From assembly GCA_017626625.1 (NCBI GenBank), contig JAGAIK010000560.1, positions 1 through 6,026 on the forward strand: a DNA stretch of 6,026 nucleotides. The letters run 5' to 3'. This DNA comes from Roseburia sp. GTDB taxonomy: Bacteria; Bacillota; Clostridia; Lachnospirales; Lachnospiraceae. The position numbers and the translations under genes are program-made. The notes under the pieces are model-generated. The model saw nothing but the letters and a program-made list of their open reading frames with translations. It did no database searches and was not told the DNA's origin. Of this stretch, positions 1 through 6,026 are shown one piece after another; position 1 is the stretch's first letter; each line of letters starts with the position of its first letter.

Positions 1-1351
1 AAATCCTGAAATACCACGGAAAAAATCCCTGTGTACTCTTCATAATTGTATTTGCGGATATCAATGCCGTTTAAGGTGATATATCCCTCCGTGGGTTCAT
101 AGAGACGGCATAACAGCTTGATTAACGTCGTTTTTCCCGCACCGTTTCCTCCCACCAGCGCCACCTTTCTCCCTATCTCAAATTTCAGATTGATATGGTT
201 TAACACTTTCCTGCTCTCTTTCCCCTCTGCTGCCGGATAAGAAAAGCTGACATCATGGAACTCGAACTCATACCGCCCGTCATCCCTTTTTTCAACGGGC
301 GGGTGCCGTCATAAGACATAGAGGAACTGTTAATAAAATCCTGATAGGTTTTTAAATAAGATGCCGTATACATAAACTCAGATGCCTCTTTAACAAACTC
401 GGCAATACTGTCCATTACCCGGGTAACAGCCCCGGCATAAAGCAGCACATCTCCCACACCAATGACACCGTAAACCGCCTTAGCTCCCACAAAAATATAG
501 GCTGCCGCTGTCCCAAGCTGATGAAAGAAACCAGTGGAAATGCCCATATAAGCTCCTGTCTTTTTCCCCGCTTCCAGGTAAATGGACATTCCTTCCATGA
601 CCTTTTCATACTTTTCCCTGAAAAAATCCTTTAACTGAAACACTCTGAAATCCTGCGCATTTTTCTCGTTTCTCATCATGCCTGTCAGATATCCCATGAC
701 AGAATTATTATGGTTATTCTTTATCACCATTTCATTCCGGACTTCAACCACTCTCCCGGCAATTTTCCCATCCAGTATCAGCAATGCCGCATAAACCGCC
801 GCCAATACGATTGTCGCCCAGTAGGATGTCCAAAAATGTGCTCCGTCTGTTTCCACCTTTAAAAACAGCTTTACCAGAAAAAACAGAGAAAACAGGATGG
901 AACACGCCTGCTCCGTCAGACGGTAGACACCAATGACCTGGTCACCTGCTCCTCCGCTGCCCATAGCAGCTACATCTGCACCCTTAATCGTATCTAACGT
1001 TTCCTGTTTTTCAAATTTTTCATACTCTATCGTATAAATTTTCTCCGCTAACCGCCGCTTCACATGATGGTCACTGCTCTCCCGCAGCAGTTCCATAACC
1101 TGATAGCAGCTTCTGTCTATGATGCCGAGCACAAACTGAAACAACAGCAGCAGCGCAACGCTCCTCACACAGCCCTCATAATCTCCCGCTAAAAGCTGAT
1201 TAATGATTTCGGCAGAAAAATATAATGCAACAAACGGAAGCGCTGCCTTTGCACTTCCGCCAAAGAGAAGCGCCGGAACGACTTTTTTATTGTCCTTTGC
1301 AATCAGCTTAATAAAATCTATGATTTCATGCCATACTTTCTTTGGCTTCAT
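1..1351 (-). pseudogene. Half-size ABC exporter (membrane domain + ATPase), frameshifted and cut by the left edge
   Basis: This is a half-transporter of the ABC exporter type, probably the partner of the ABC gene just upstream. ATG at 1351 follows AGGAGGG (1360-1366) with an 8-base gap; it lies inside the upstream gene's end (26-base overlap), so translation is probably coupled. Residues 1-352 form the membrane domain, with hydrophobic segments near 24-46, 62-79, 148-165, 178-194 and 275-315. After residue 352 (ending GTRP) the frame is lost: it runs 32 unrelated residues to TAA at 200-202. The -1 frame, entered at 296, gives a normal ATPase start (VEKRDDGRYEFEFHDVSFSYP, split by no stop): A-loop Tyr, Walker A GGNGAGKT (129-152), Q-loop Gln (6-8). 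One lost base explains this. About 150 residues, including signature and Walker B, would lie beyond the edge. Genuine mutation, sequencing error and recoding cannot be separated here; recoding is least likely. Confidence -1.
273..302. repeat. Perfect 8-bp GC-rich inverted repeat at the frameshift site
   Basis: CCGCCCGT (273-280) and ACGGGCGG (295-302) are exact reverse complements separated by 14 bases that include a run of six T. The position where the membrane-domain frame and the ATPase frame of the ABC gene part company (about 296-300) lies in the right arm. If the ancestral codons were CGC-CCN-GTT (Arg-Pro-Val), the intact gene would have had an imperfect repeat, and losing one base made it perfect. 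This is inference from the frames. Confidence -1.
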
Positions 1352-3161
1352 TCTCTTTTCCCTCCTCTTCCCGGTAATACCGGCTCTGCACCTCAAACAT
1401 TTCTGCGTAGCTGCCGCCCTTTTCTAACAGTTCTTCATGGGTACCCTCTTCTATGATTTTGCCTTCCTCTAACAGGATGATTTTGTCGCAGAACCGGGTA
1501 GAAGCTAACCTGTGGGAAATAAACAACATGGTTTTTCCCGCAAGAAGCCTGTCATAGCTCTCATACATCTCATGCTCCGCAATGGCATCTAACGCCGCCG
1601 TGGGCTCATCTAGCAGTAACAGAGAACAGTTCCGGTAAAGTGCTCTCGCTAACATCAGCTTTTGTATCTGTCCTCCGGAAAGCCCCACGCCCTCCGGTTC
1701 AATATCTTTTCCGAGATAGGTTTCTTCCTGATTCGGAAGCTTTTCGATATATTCCCACAATCCTGCTTTCTTCAGCGCATCCACACATCGTTTTCTGTCA
1801 TAAACTCCCGCCGGAGCACAACAGATATTTTCCGCCACCGTATAAGAATAAATAAAGTTATTCTGGAACATAACTGCCATTCTCCCATAATAATCCGCCA
1901 AATCCAGTTCCCGGATATCCACCCCGTTTACATAGATGTGTCCTGCCTCCGGCTGATAGAATCCGCAGAGCAGCTTTACAATGGTGCTCTTGCCTGCCCC
2001 ATTGATACCCACCAATGCCACCTTTTCCCCCTTTTTCATGGTAAAGCTCACGTCCTCTAATACCTTCTTCTCCTGCCCCGGATAGGAGAAATCCACATGG
2101 GAAAATACAATTTCCACATCCTCTCCTTCTTCCAAGCGTATTCCCGTACCATAGCGGACATCACCTTCCAACTCTAAATATTCCCGCAGATAAGAAATGC
2201 TTTTCTGAAAGCGTCCAATCTTGGCAATCGCATCGCTAATCATGGTAAAATAACCCGAAAAGCCCCCCACCATTCCGATATACAGCACAAATTCAGAAAC
2301 CGCCATGCCCTCTTTTAACATGCCAATCAGCCACCCATAGCAGAAAATATCCCTGCCAAGCTGCAAAATAAGACCAAACAGGTCATTGGCAAAAAAGACA
2401 CTGTTTTCCTTTGCTTTCAGAGTCTGATATTTCCGGTTGACCTTCCGGTATGTCTCATCTAACCAGTGCTGCAACTGGTATAGACGCACATCTTTTCCCG
2501 CTGTCACCTCATAGGACTGTTCACTTAAATAATTCTGGGAAATGAAAAGTTTTGCTTCTTTTTCTTTATTTTTTGTCTCATAGCGGACCGCCAGCCGGTA
2601 TGCCGCCACCTGAAGAACAGAAATTCCCAATAAAAGCAGAACAATTCCCGCATTGATTCTGGAAATACTTGCCACATATAAAAGCAGTCCCAAAAATGCC
2701 GTCATCAGCTTCACATCATAATGGAGAATCCCCTCTAAGCCCACGTAATTTCCCCAGAATGCCTCGCTGGCTTTCTGCCGCAGTTTCTGTGTATCCTCCT
2801 TTTCATACTCGGAATAATTCAAATCCATATCCTTATCATGGATTTTCCATCCCATTTTATTAATGCGGAACACCACAAATTGAAAATCATTCCTTCGTTT
2901 CAGATAAATAGAAATACCGCACAGGATTCCATAAAGCAGAAATATAAACAATGTGTTTCGTGCCAGTTCTGCCATGCCCGCCCCTCGCTCTAACATGCCA
3001 ATCATAAGGGACGGCATTAAAATCGCACCGAATGCCACCGCCACGCCAAACAGGATTTCCGCTATGGAAAAGAAGATACAGCTTTTATCCTCTCTCCACA
3101 GTTCTCCATAAATAAAACGATAATTTCCCAAAACCGTGTATGTTTTCTTTTCCCCCTTCAA
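1326..3161 (-). CDS. Half-size ABC exporter: fused membrane and ATPase domains
   Basis: A 611-residue ABC half-transporter, the usual length for a type IV (exporter-fold) protein. Hydrophobic segments lie near residues 28-57, 69-88, 152-190 and 262-308. The ATPase domain starts near 345 and has every catalytic motif: A-loop Tyr360, Walker A GINGAGKST (385-393), Q-loop Gln433, signature LSGGQ (494-498), Walker B LLLLDE (514-519), D-loop ALD (523-525), H-loop His550. It should therefore hydrolyse ATP at the plasma membrane; the substrate cannot be told from sequence. The start is TTG (3159-3161), preceded by GAGGTG (3167-3172) with a 5-base gap; an in-frame TGA four codons upstream excludes an earlier start, and the next Met is near residue 49, inside the first membrane segment. 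It overlaps the following ABC gene, so a heterodimer is likely. Family assignment is firm; peptide or drug export is only a guess. Confidence -1.
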   Translation of the reverse strand: MKGEKKTYTVLGNYRFIYGELWREDKSCIFFSIAEILFGVAVAFGAILMPSLMIGMLERGAGMAELARNTLFIFLLYGILCGISIYLKRRNDFQFVVFRINKMGWKIHDKDMDLNYSEYEKEDTQKLRQKASEAFWGNYVGLEGILHYDVKLMTAFLGLLLYVASISRINAGIVLLLLGISVLQVAAYRLAVRYETKNKEKEAKLFISQNYLSEQSYEVTAGKDVRLYQLQHWLDETYRKVNRKYQTLKAKENSVFFANDLFGLILQLGRDIFCYGWLIGMLKEGMAVSEFVLYIGMVGGFSGYFTMISDAIAKIGRFQKSISYLREYLELEGDVRYGTGIRLEEGEDVEIVFSHVDFSYPGQEKKVLEDVSFTMKKGEKVALVGINGAGKSTIVKLLCGFYQPEAGHIYVNGVDIRELDLADYYGRMAVMFQNNFIYSYTVAENICCAPAGVYDRKRCVDALKKAGLWEYIEKLPNQEETYLGKDIEPEGVGLSGGQIQKLMLARALYRNCSLLLLDEPTAALDAIAEHEMYESYDRLLAGKTMLFISHRLASTRFCDKIILLEEGKIIEEGTHEELLEKGGSYAEMFEVQSRYYREEEGKENEAKESMA

Positions 3162-3172
3162 ATTCTCACCTC
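3159..3172 (-). promoter_or_regulatory. Ribosome binding site and TTG start of the 611-residue ABC gene
   Basis: On the minus strand GAGGTG (3167-3172) sits 5 bases before a TTG codon (3159-3161). There is no in-frame ATG or GTG between the upstream TGA and the first membrane segment, so this weak start codon appears to be the true one and may lower output of the exporter. Confidence -1.
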
Positions 3173-3230
3173 ATCACATTTTCTTTTTCATCCGGATAGT
3201 GACAGCTTACCACATTTTCCCCCAAAAGCA
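3162..3230 (-). promoter_or_regulatory. Probable promoter region of the ABC operon (no clear -35/-10)
   Basis: Because a terminator lies upstream, the ABC genes need either read-through or a promoter in these 69 bases. No good sigma-A promoter is visible: the best guess is TTGGGG with CACTAT 18 bases later on the minus strand, each matching only half the consensus. An 8-bp palindrome ATCCGGAT (3190-3197) lies in the leader. A promoter that depends on the neighbouring response regulator would fit the poor boxes, but that is inference. Confidence -1.
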
Positions 3231-3262
3231 TAAAAAATGCACGGAACGTCATTTCCCGTGCA
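3231..3262 (-). terminator. Rho-independent terminator after the histidine kinase gene
   Basis: Read on the minus strand, TGCACGG (3256-3262) pairs with CCGTGCA (3238-3244), and two more A-T pairs are possible with a bulged G. The stem is followed at once by six T (3237-3232) and a second T-rich stretch. It begins 15 bases after the kinase stop codon, the expected place for the end of the regulator-kinase transcript. It separates that transcript from the ABC genes. Confidence -1.
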
Positions 3263-3277
3263 CAAATGGTATTTCTG

Positions 3278-3946
3278 TCATAAGGGCAGCATAATCTCCG
3301 TCACAAATACCCCCGGCTCATTCTGCCTGTTAATGTAACCGCCGTATTTCTCCACCACCAGATTAATCCGTTTCAACCCATGTCCGTGATTCCCCCGCTT
3401 ATTCGTAATGTATTCGCTGTCTAATTTCCGAACCACCTCATTCGTCGCATTGGTGACGGAAATATAAAGTTCCTGCTTCAAAACACCGATATAAAGACGC
3501 AAAAATGCCTCTCCCTGCTCCGCCTGTACCTTCTCACACGCCTCCACCGCATTGTCAATCAGATTGCCGATTAAGGCGCACAGGTCAATGTCACTGACCG
3601 AAAGCGCAGCCGGACACTTTGCCGTATAATCCACTGCAATCCCATTTTTCAGCGCAAGGGAAAGCTTGGAATTTAAAATGGCATCCAAATTCACATTTCC
3701 CGTTTCAATCAACTGATTCACCTGGTCTAAGTCCTGCTCTAACATTCCTAAATACCCGCCTAATTTCTCATACTCTCCCATTTGTACATAAGCTTTCATC
3801 GACTGCAGATGATTGTGGTAGTCATGACGCCAGCCCCGCATCGTCATGTAGATGTTCTGTACCTCCTCCATCTGCTTTTGCAGCAGTTGGTTCTGATACT
3901 CTATATTTTTTTCTTCAAAATATCTGGTGACAAAAGGAATTTTCAT
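3278..3946 (-). CDS. GHKL-type sensor histidine kinase without membrane sensor domain
   Basis: A 222-residue kinase of the AgrC-like (HPK10, GHKL) kind that should phosphorylate the response regulator encoded just upstream. The N-terminus has only about 35 residues, charged and Gln/Glu-rich with coiled-coil character (roughly 11-32), before the phospho-acceptor box RHDYHNH with His41. The ATP-binding domain follows: N-box NLIDNAVEA (128-136) and G-box GNHGHG (185-190). Relatives with a full sensor module are about twice as long; no transmembrane segment or signal peptide is visible here, so it is probably cytoplasmic or tied to a membrane partner. ATG at 3946 overlaps the regulator's TGA (ATGA, 3943-3946) and is preceded by GGGAG (3954-3958) with a 7-base gap, indicating translational coupling. 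A terminator follows the stop. The family is clear; the signal is unknown. Confidence -1.
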   Translation of the reverse strand: MKIPFVTRYFEEKNIEYQNQLLQKQMEEVQNIYMTMRGWRHDYHNHLQSMKAYVQMGEYEKLGGYLGMLEQDLDQVNQLIETGNVNLDAILNSKLSLALKNGIAVDYTAKCPAALSVSDIDLCALIGNLIDNAVEACEKVQAEQGEAFLRLYIGVLKQELYISVTNATNEVVRKLDSEYITNKRGNHGHGLKRINLVVEKYGGYINRQNEPGVFVTEIMLPL

Positions 3947-4674
3947 TCCACCTCTCCCTTTCTGCGGTAATAACGGATGAATGCCTCATTTACCTGTTTA
4001 TAAGCGCTGCGGCTAATCGGTATCCTGCTGCCGTCCGATAACATGCACTCCGTCCGGAGCACCCGTTCCACATGAAGCAGATTCACAAAAAAACTCCGGT
4101 GGGTAACAGCAAAGCTGTCTTCCCCTGCTGCCTCTTTTATTTCCTGCTGCAATGCTGTGAGGGTCTTTTTCAGCTCATACGCTCCCTTTATCGTATGAAT
4201 CTTCAGATAATGACCGTTTACCTCTATATATAAAATATCCCTGATATCCATTTTCACCTGTTCTCCGGATATCATTTCAATCAGATAGGGCTGTTCCTTT
4301 TGTTTCTCCTTTTCTATCTTCTCTAACAGCGGGAAAAATTTTTCTTCCGTCAGGGGTTTTAACAGATACCGCAAAGCCCCCACCTCATATCCCTCAAACA
4401 CATACTCCCGTTTATTGGTGAGAAACAAAATGGGAACCTTCCCATCCCTCTCCCTGATTTTCCTCGCCAGCGTCATCCCGTCCATCTCTCTCATGTCAAT
4501 ATCCAGAATCAAAAGGTCAAAGGGATACTGCTCCCCCTGTTCAAACAACAGCTCTTCGGCACTTCCATACAAAGAAACCCTGACTTCCTTTCCTGTCTTC
4601 TTCCCCCAGTCCTCCGCCATTCTTTTTACATAGGCAAGCTGGGCTTCCTCATCATCACAATACGCAAGATACAT
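3943..4674 (-). CDS. LytTR-family response regulator
   Basis: A 243-residue transcription regulator with an N-terminal CheY-like receiver (about 1-120) and a C-terminal LytTR DNA-binding domain (about 132-238). Receiver residues are intact: acidic pair Asp7/Asp8, phospho-acceptor Asp58 (in LILDID), Thr86 and Lys106 (LLKP). The LytTR part has the family's HRSFFVNL (192-199) and a final ISRSAYKQV-type segment (220-228). AgrA/VirR-like members bind pairs of direct repeats upstream of target promoters. The ATG at 4674 is chosen because the receiver begins there (MYLAYCDDE) and GAGGG (4680-4684) lies 5 bases away; ATG at 4686 is possible but has its AGGAG only 3 bases off. It is the first gene of a two-gene unit with the kinase. 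The exporter genes downstream, asnB, or its own promoter could be targets; none is shown by sequence. Confidence -1.
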   Translation of the reverse strand: MYLAYCDDEEAQLAYVKRMAEDWGKKTGKEVRVSLYGSAEELLFEQGEQYPFDLLILDIDMREMDGMTLARKIRERDGKVPILFLTNKREYVFEGYEVGALRYLLKPLTEEKFFPLLEKIEKEKQKEQPYLIEMISGEQVKMDIRDILYIEVNGHYLKIHTIKGAYELKKTLTALQQEIKEAAGEDSFAVTHRSFFVNLLHVERVLRTECMLSDGSRIPISRSAYKQVNEAFIRYYRRKGEVE

Positions 4675-4679
4675 CTTTT

Positions 4680-4694
4680 CCCTCATCTTCTCCT
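4680..4694 (-). promoter_or_regulatory. Tandem ribosome binding sites deciding the response regulator start
   Basis: Minus-strand AGGAG (4690-4694) and GAGGG (4680-4684) precede ATG codons at 4686 and 4674, with gaps of 3 and 5 bases. The second pair is better spaced and starts the protein where receiver domains usually start. The 12-base difference would add only Met-Arg-Glu-Lys. Confidence -1.
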
Positions 4695-4706
4695 GTTTCT
4701 CTATCC

Positions 4707-4764
4707 AAATGACCTTTCTCCCCAAACAGTATATTTCATGCCTGGATACCAAACAAGGTCATTT
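4707..4764. repeat. Perfect 10-bp inverted repeat in the divergent intergenic region
   Basis: AAATGACCTT (4707-4716) and AAGGTCATTT (4755-4764) are exact reverse complements with 38 bases between them. The right arm overlaps the proposed asnB -35 box (4762-4767), and both arms fall within the proposed leader RNA of the regulator gene. It could be two operator half-sites or a long-loop RNA stem. Inside the loop the minus strand also carries TGTTTGG twice (27 bases apart), which is not the usual LytTR spacing. Function is unknown. Confidence -1.
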
Positions 4765-4790
4765 ACACATCCTACCCCTCATTTTATGAA
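4762..4790 (+). promoter_or_regulatory. Putative sigma-A promoter of asnB
   Basis: TTTACA (4762-4767, 5 of 6 to consensus) and TATGAA (4785-4790, 4 of 6) are separated by 17 bases. Transcription from about 4797 would give a leader of roughly 86 bases before the asnB ATG. A second -10-like TATACT at 4825-4830 lacks a matching -35. This is a motif match only. Confidence -1.
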
Positions 4791-4809
4791 AAAACACCCC
4801 GGAATGCAA
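4781..4809 (-). promoter_or_regulatory. Putative promoter of the response regulator-kinase operon
   Basis: On the minus strand TTGCAT (4804-4809, 3 of 6) and TAAAAT (4781-4786, 5 of 6) are 17 bases apart. Transcription would start near 4774, leaving a leader of about 100 bases that contains both arms of the 10-bp inverted repeat. Its -10 box shares bases 4785-4786 with the -10 of the opposing asnB promoter. The weak -35 would suit an activated or low-level promoter. Confidence -1.
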
Positions 4810-4842
4810 TCCCCTTTCCCCGCATATACTAAGTAAGAATCC

Positions 4843-4863
4843 TTCTGCCCCCTTTCGGCAGAA
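4843..4863 (+). promoter_or_regulatory. Hairpin in the asnB leader
   Basis: TTCTGCC (4843-4849) and GGCAGAA (4857-4863) form a 7-bp stem with a 7-base loop, ending 9 bases before the GGAG ribosome binding site (4873-4876). Neither strand has a T-run after it, so it is not a terminator. It may stabilise the message or affect initiation; the leader is too short and lacks the conserved motif for a T-box. Confidence -1.
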
Positions 4864-4882
4864 ACCTGACTTGGAGATTTTT

Positions 4883-6026
4883 ATGTGTGGAATTTCTGGA
4901 TTTTGCAATCTGAATCAACGCTATTTAGAAAAGAAACCCTACTGGGAAAAGATACTGACCGATATGCACGCCTGCCTCTCCCACCGTGGAAATGATGCCT
5001 CCGGCACTTATTTGAACAACTGTACCGGACTGTCCCACGCAAGGCTTTCCATCCGGGACATCGCAAAGGGAAACCAGCCTATGGTGCGCCGCCTCCCCCA
5101 GGGAGAGTACGCCATTGTTTACAACGGCGAAATCTACAACACCGAAGAACTTCTTCCGGCTTTAAAATCCGCCGGGTATTCCTTTGAAACCACCTCCGAT
5201 ACGGAGGTCATTCTCTACTCCTACATTCATTACGGAAAAGAATTTGTCTCCCTGTTAAACGGCATCTTCTCCTTTGCCATCTGGGACGGTGCCAAAGAGG
5301 AACTGTTTTTATATCGTGACCGCGTGGGGGTAAAACCGTTATTTTATACCATATTTAACAACACCATGCTCTTTGGCTCCGAGCCGAAAGCCCTCTTTAC
5401 TTATCCTGATTTTACCCCCGCCATCAACGAAAACAGCCTGCAGGAAATCCTCTCCATCGGACCCGCACGCACCTCGGGAAACGGCGTCTTTGCCGATGTA
5501 AAGGAGGTTCTTCCGGGACATTACCTGTGCTTTTCTAAGGAAGGGCTTACTGACCGGATGTACTGGGATATCCCCAGCCGGGAGCATACGGAAAATTACG
5601 CCGACACCGTGGAACGCACCGGAGCCCTTGTGCGGGATGCCATCACAAGACAGATGGTTTCCGATGTTCCGGTCTGCACCTTTCTCTCCGGCGGCATCGA
5701 TTCCAGCATTGTGACAGCGGTGGCGGCAAATTACATGAGGGAGCACGGAGAAACCTTAAACACCTTCTCCTTCGACTTTACGGAAAACGATATCTATTTC
5801 CAGTCCAATTCCTTTCAGCCGGAGCGGGACCTTCCCTACGTCAACAAGATGTTAGAGACCTGCTCCACCAACCATACCTATTTAGAGTGTGACCAAAAGA
5901 CGCTCTATGAAATGCTCTTTTCGGCGGTGGATGCCAAAGACCTGCCGGGCATGACGGACGTGGATGCCTCCCTGCTCTATTTCTGCTCTCTGGTGGCAAA
6001 ACACAACAAGGTGGCATTGACCGGGG
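4883..6026 (+). CDS. asnB: Asparagine synthetase B, glutamine-hydrolysing (N-terminal part; runs off the right edge)
   Basis: The enzyme makes asparagine from aspartate, glutamine and ATP in the cytoplasm. The first 381 codons are present, open to the edge, of a family usually near 500-640 residues. The N-terminal glutamine amidotransferase domain (1 to about 200) has Cys2 as nucleophile once Met1 is removed (MCGISGF), Arg54 in RLSIRD, NGE at 81-83 and Asp106, the residues that bind glutamine. The synthetase domain has the PP-loop SGGIDSS (269-275) for ATP. The HRG motif (about residues 36-38) is followed by Asn-Asp instead of the usual Pro-Asp. ATG at 4883 has GGAG 6 bases upstream, and Cys2 fixes the start. 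It diverges from the regulator gene across a 208-base gap. Asn synthetase-like cyclases of lasso peptide clusters were considered, but the complete glutaminase site and lack of a precursor or protease gene favour ordinary AsnB. Confidence -1.
   Translation, partial: MCGISGFCNLNQRYLEKKPYWEKILTDMHACLSHRGNDASGTYLNNCTGLSHARLSIRDIAKGNQPMVRRLPQGEYAIVYNGEIYNTEELLPALKSAGYSFETTSDTEVILYSYIHYGKEFVSLLNGIFSFAIWDGAKEELFLYRDRVGVKPLFYTIFNNTMLFGSEPKALFTYPDFTPAINENSLQEILSIGPARTSGNGVFADVKEVLPGHYLCFSKEGLTDRMYWDIPSREHTENYADTVERTGALVRDAITRQMVSDVPVCTFLSGGIDSSIVTAVAANYMREHGETLNTFSFDFTENDIYFQSNSFQPERDLPYVNKMLETCSTNHTYLECDQKTLYEMLFSAVDAKDLPGMTDVDASLLYFCSLVAKHNKVALTG

Noticed and set aside
287..296. Programmed -1 frameshifting at the six-A run in the second ABC gene
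   Set aside because: The zero-frame reads AAA-AAA-GGG after TTG, not the favoured A-AAA-AAG heptamer, and the hairpin surrounds the run and does not follow it. Kept only as a remote alternative.
1352..1396. Longer N-terminus for the second ABC protein beginning at 1396
   Set aside because: The codon at 1394-1396 is TTG with no suitable ribosome binding site and lies within the upstream gene; ATG at 1351 has AGGAGGG 8 bases before it.
1640..2863. Plus-strand open frames opposite the ABC gene
   Set aside because: Low-complexity Ser/Pro/His-rich translations typical of antisense shadows of ABC motifs.
4675..4752. Longer response regulator starting at 4752
   Set aside because: That start is TTG, gives 26 extra residues not seen in receiver domains, and both internal ATGs (4686, 4674) have ribosome binding sites.
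4786..4836. 16-codon plus-strand frame that could be a leader peptide for asnB (begins MKKHPGMQ)
   Set aside because: No ribosome binding site, and its ATG lies within the proposed -10 box; no Asn codon run that would suit attenuation.
4791..4882. T-box riboswitch upstream of asnB
   Set aside because: The leader is too short and the conserved T-box sequence that pairs with the tRNA end is absent.
4881..5746. Minus-strand open frames opposite asnB (4881-5066 and 5339-5746)
   Set aside because: They have no recognisable domains and lie antisense to a coding frame with clear asparagine synthetase motifs throughout.
4883..6026. Lasso peptide cyclase in a biosynthetic cluster with ABC transporter and two-component system
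   Set aside because: The protein has Cys2 and all glutamine-site residues of a true AsnB, and no precursor peptide or transglutaminase-like protease gene is present in the window.

Overview
The window looks like a chromosomal segment of a low-to-mid GC Gram-positive, most likely a gut Clostridia of the Lachnospiraceae type. This is inferred from protein style: a short GHKL kinase with an RHDYHNHLQ box next to a LytTR regulator, a pair of half-size ABC exporters, strong AGGAGG-like ribosome binding sites and a Clostridia-like AsnB. It was not tested by any search.

Layout. Four genes lie on the minus strand, read from right to left. First come a LytTR response regulator (4674 to 3943) and a GHKL histidine kinase (3946 to 3278) joined by an ATGA stop/start overlap. 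A rho-independent terminator follows just after the kinase (3262 to 3231). After it come two half-transporter ABC exporter genes (3161 to 1326, and 1351 running off the left edge) that overlap by 26 bases. On the plus strand, diverging from the regulator, is the first part of an asparagine synthetase, asnB (4883 to the right edge).

Working together. The kinase and regulator form a two-component system that probably controls something nearby; the adjacent exporter pair is the obvious candidate, though no operator was identified in front of it. The two ABC proteins would normally make a heterodimeric exporter. The second one is broken in this sequence: its reading frame shifts by -1 near position 296, between the membrane domain and the ATPase domain, and the membrane-domain frame stops at 200-202. 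The ATPase frame itself is clean to the left edge. The break sits in one arm of a perfect 8-bp GC-rich inverted repeat, which suggests how the mutation (or a sequencing error) arose.

The 208-base intergenic region between the regulator and asnB holds plausible divergent promoters with overlapping -10 boxes, a perfect 10-bp inverted repeat with arms 38 bases apart, and a small hairpin in the asnB leader. asnB looks like an ordinary glutamine-hydrolysing enzyme and may have no functional link to the transporter locus. I saw no RNA genes, insertion sequences, CRISPR arrays or precursor-peptide gene, and no clearly new system; the frameshift and the intergenic repeat are the items most worth checking.
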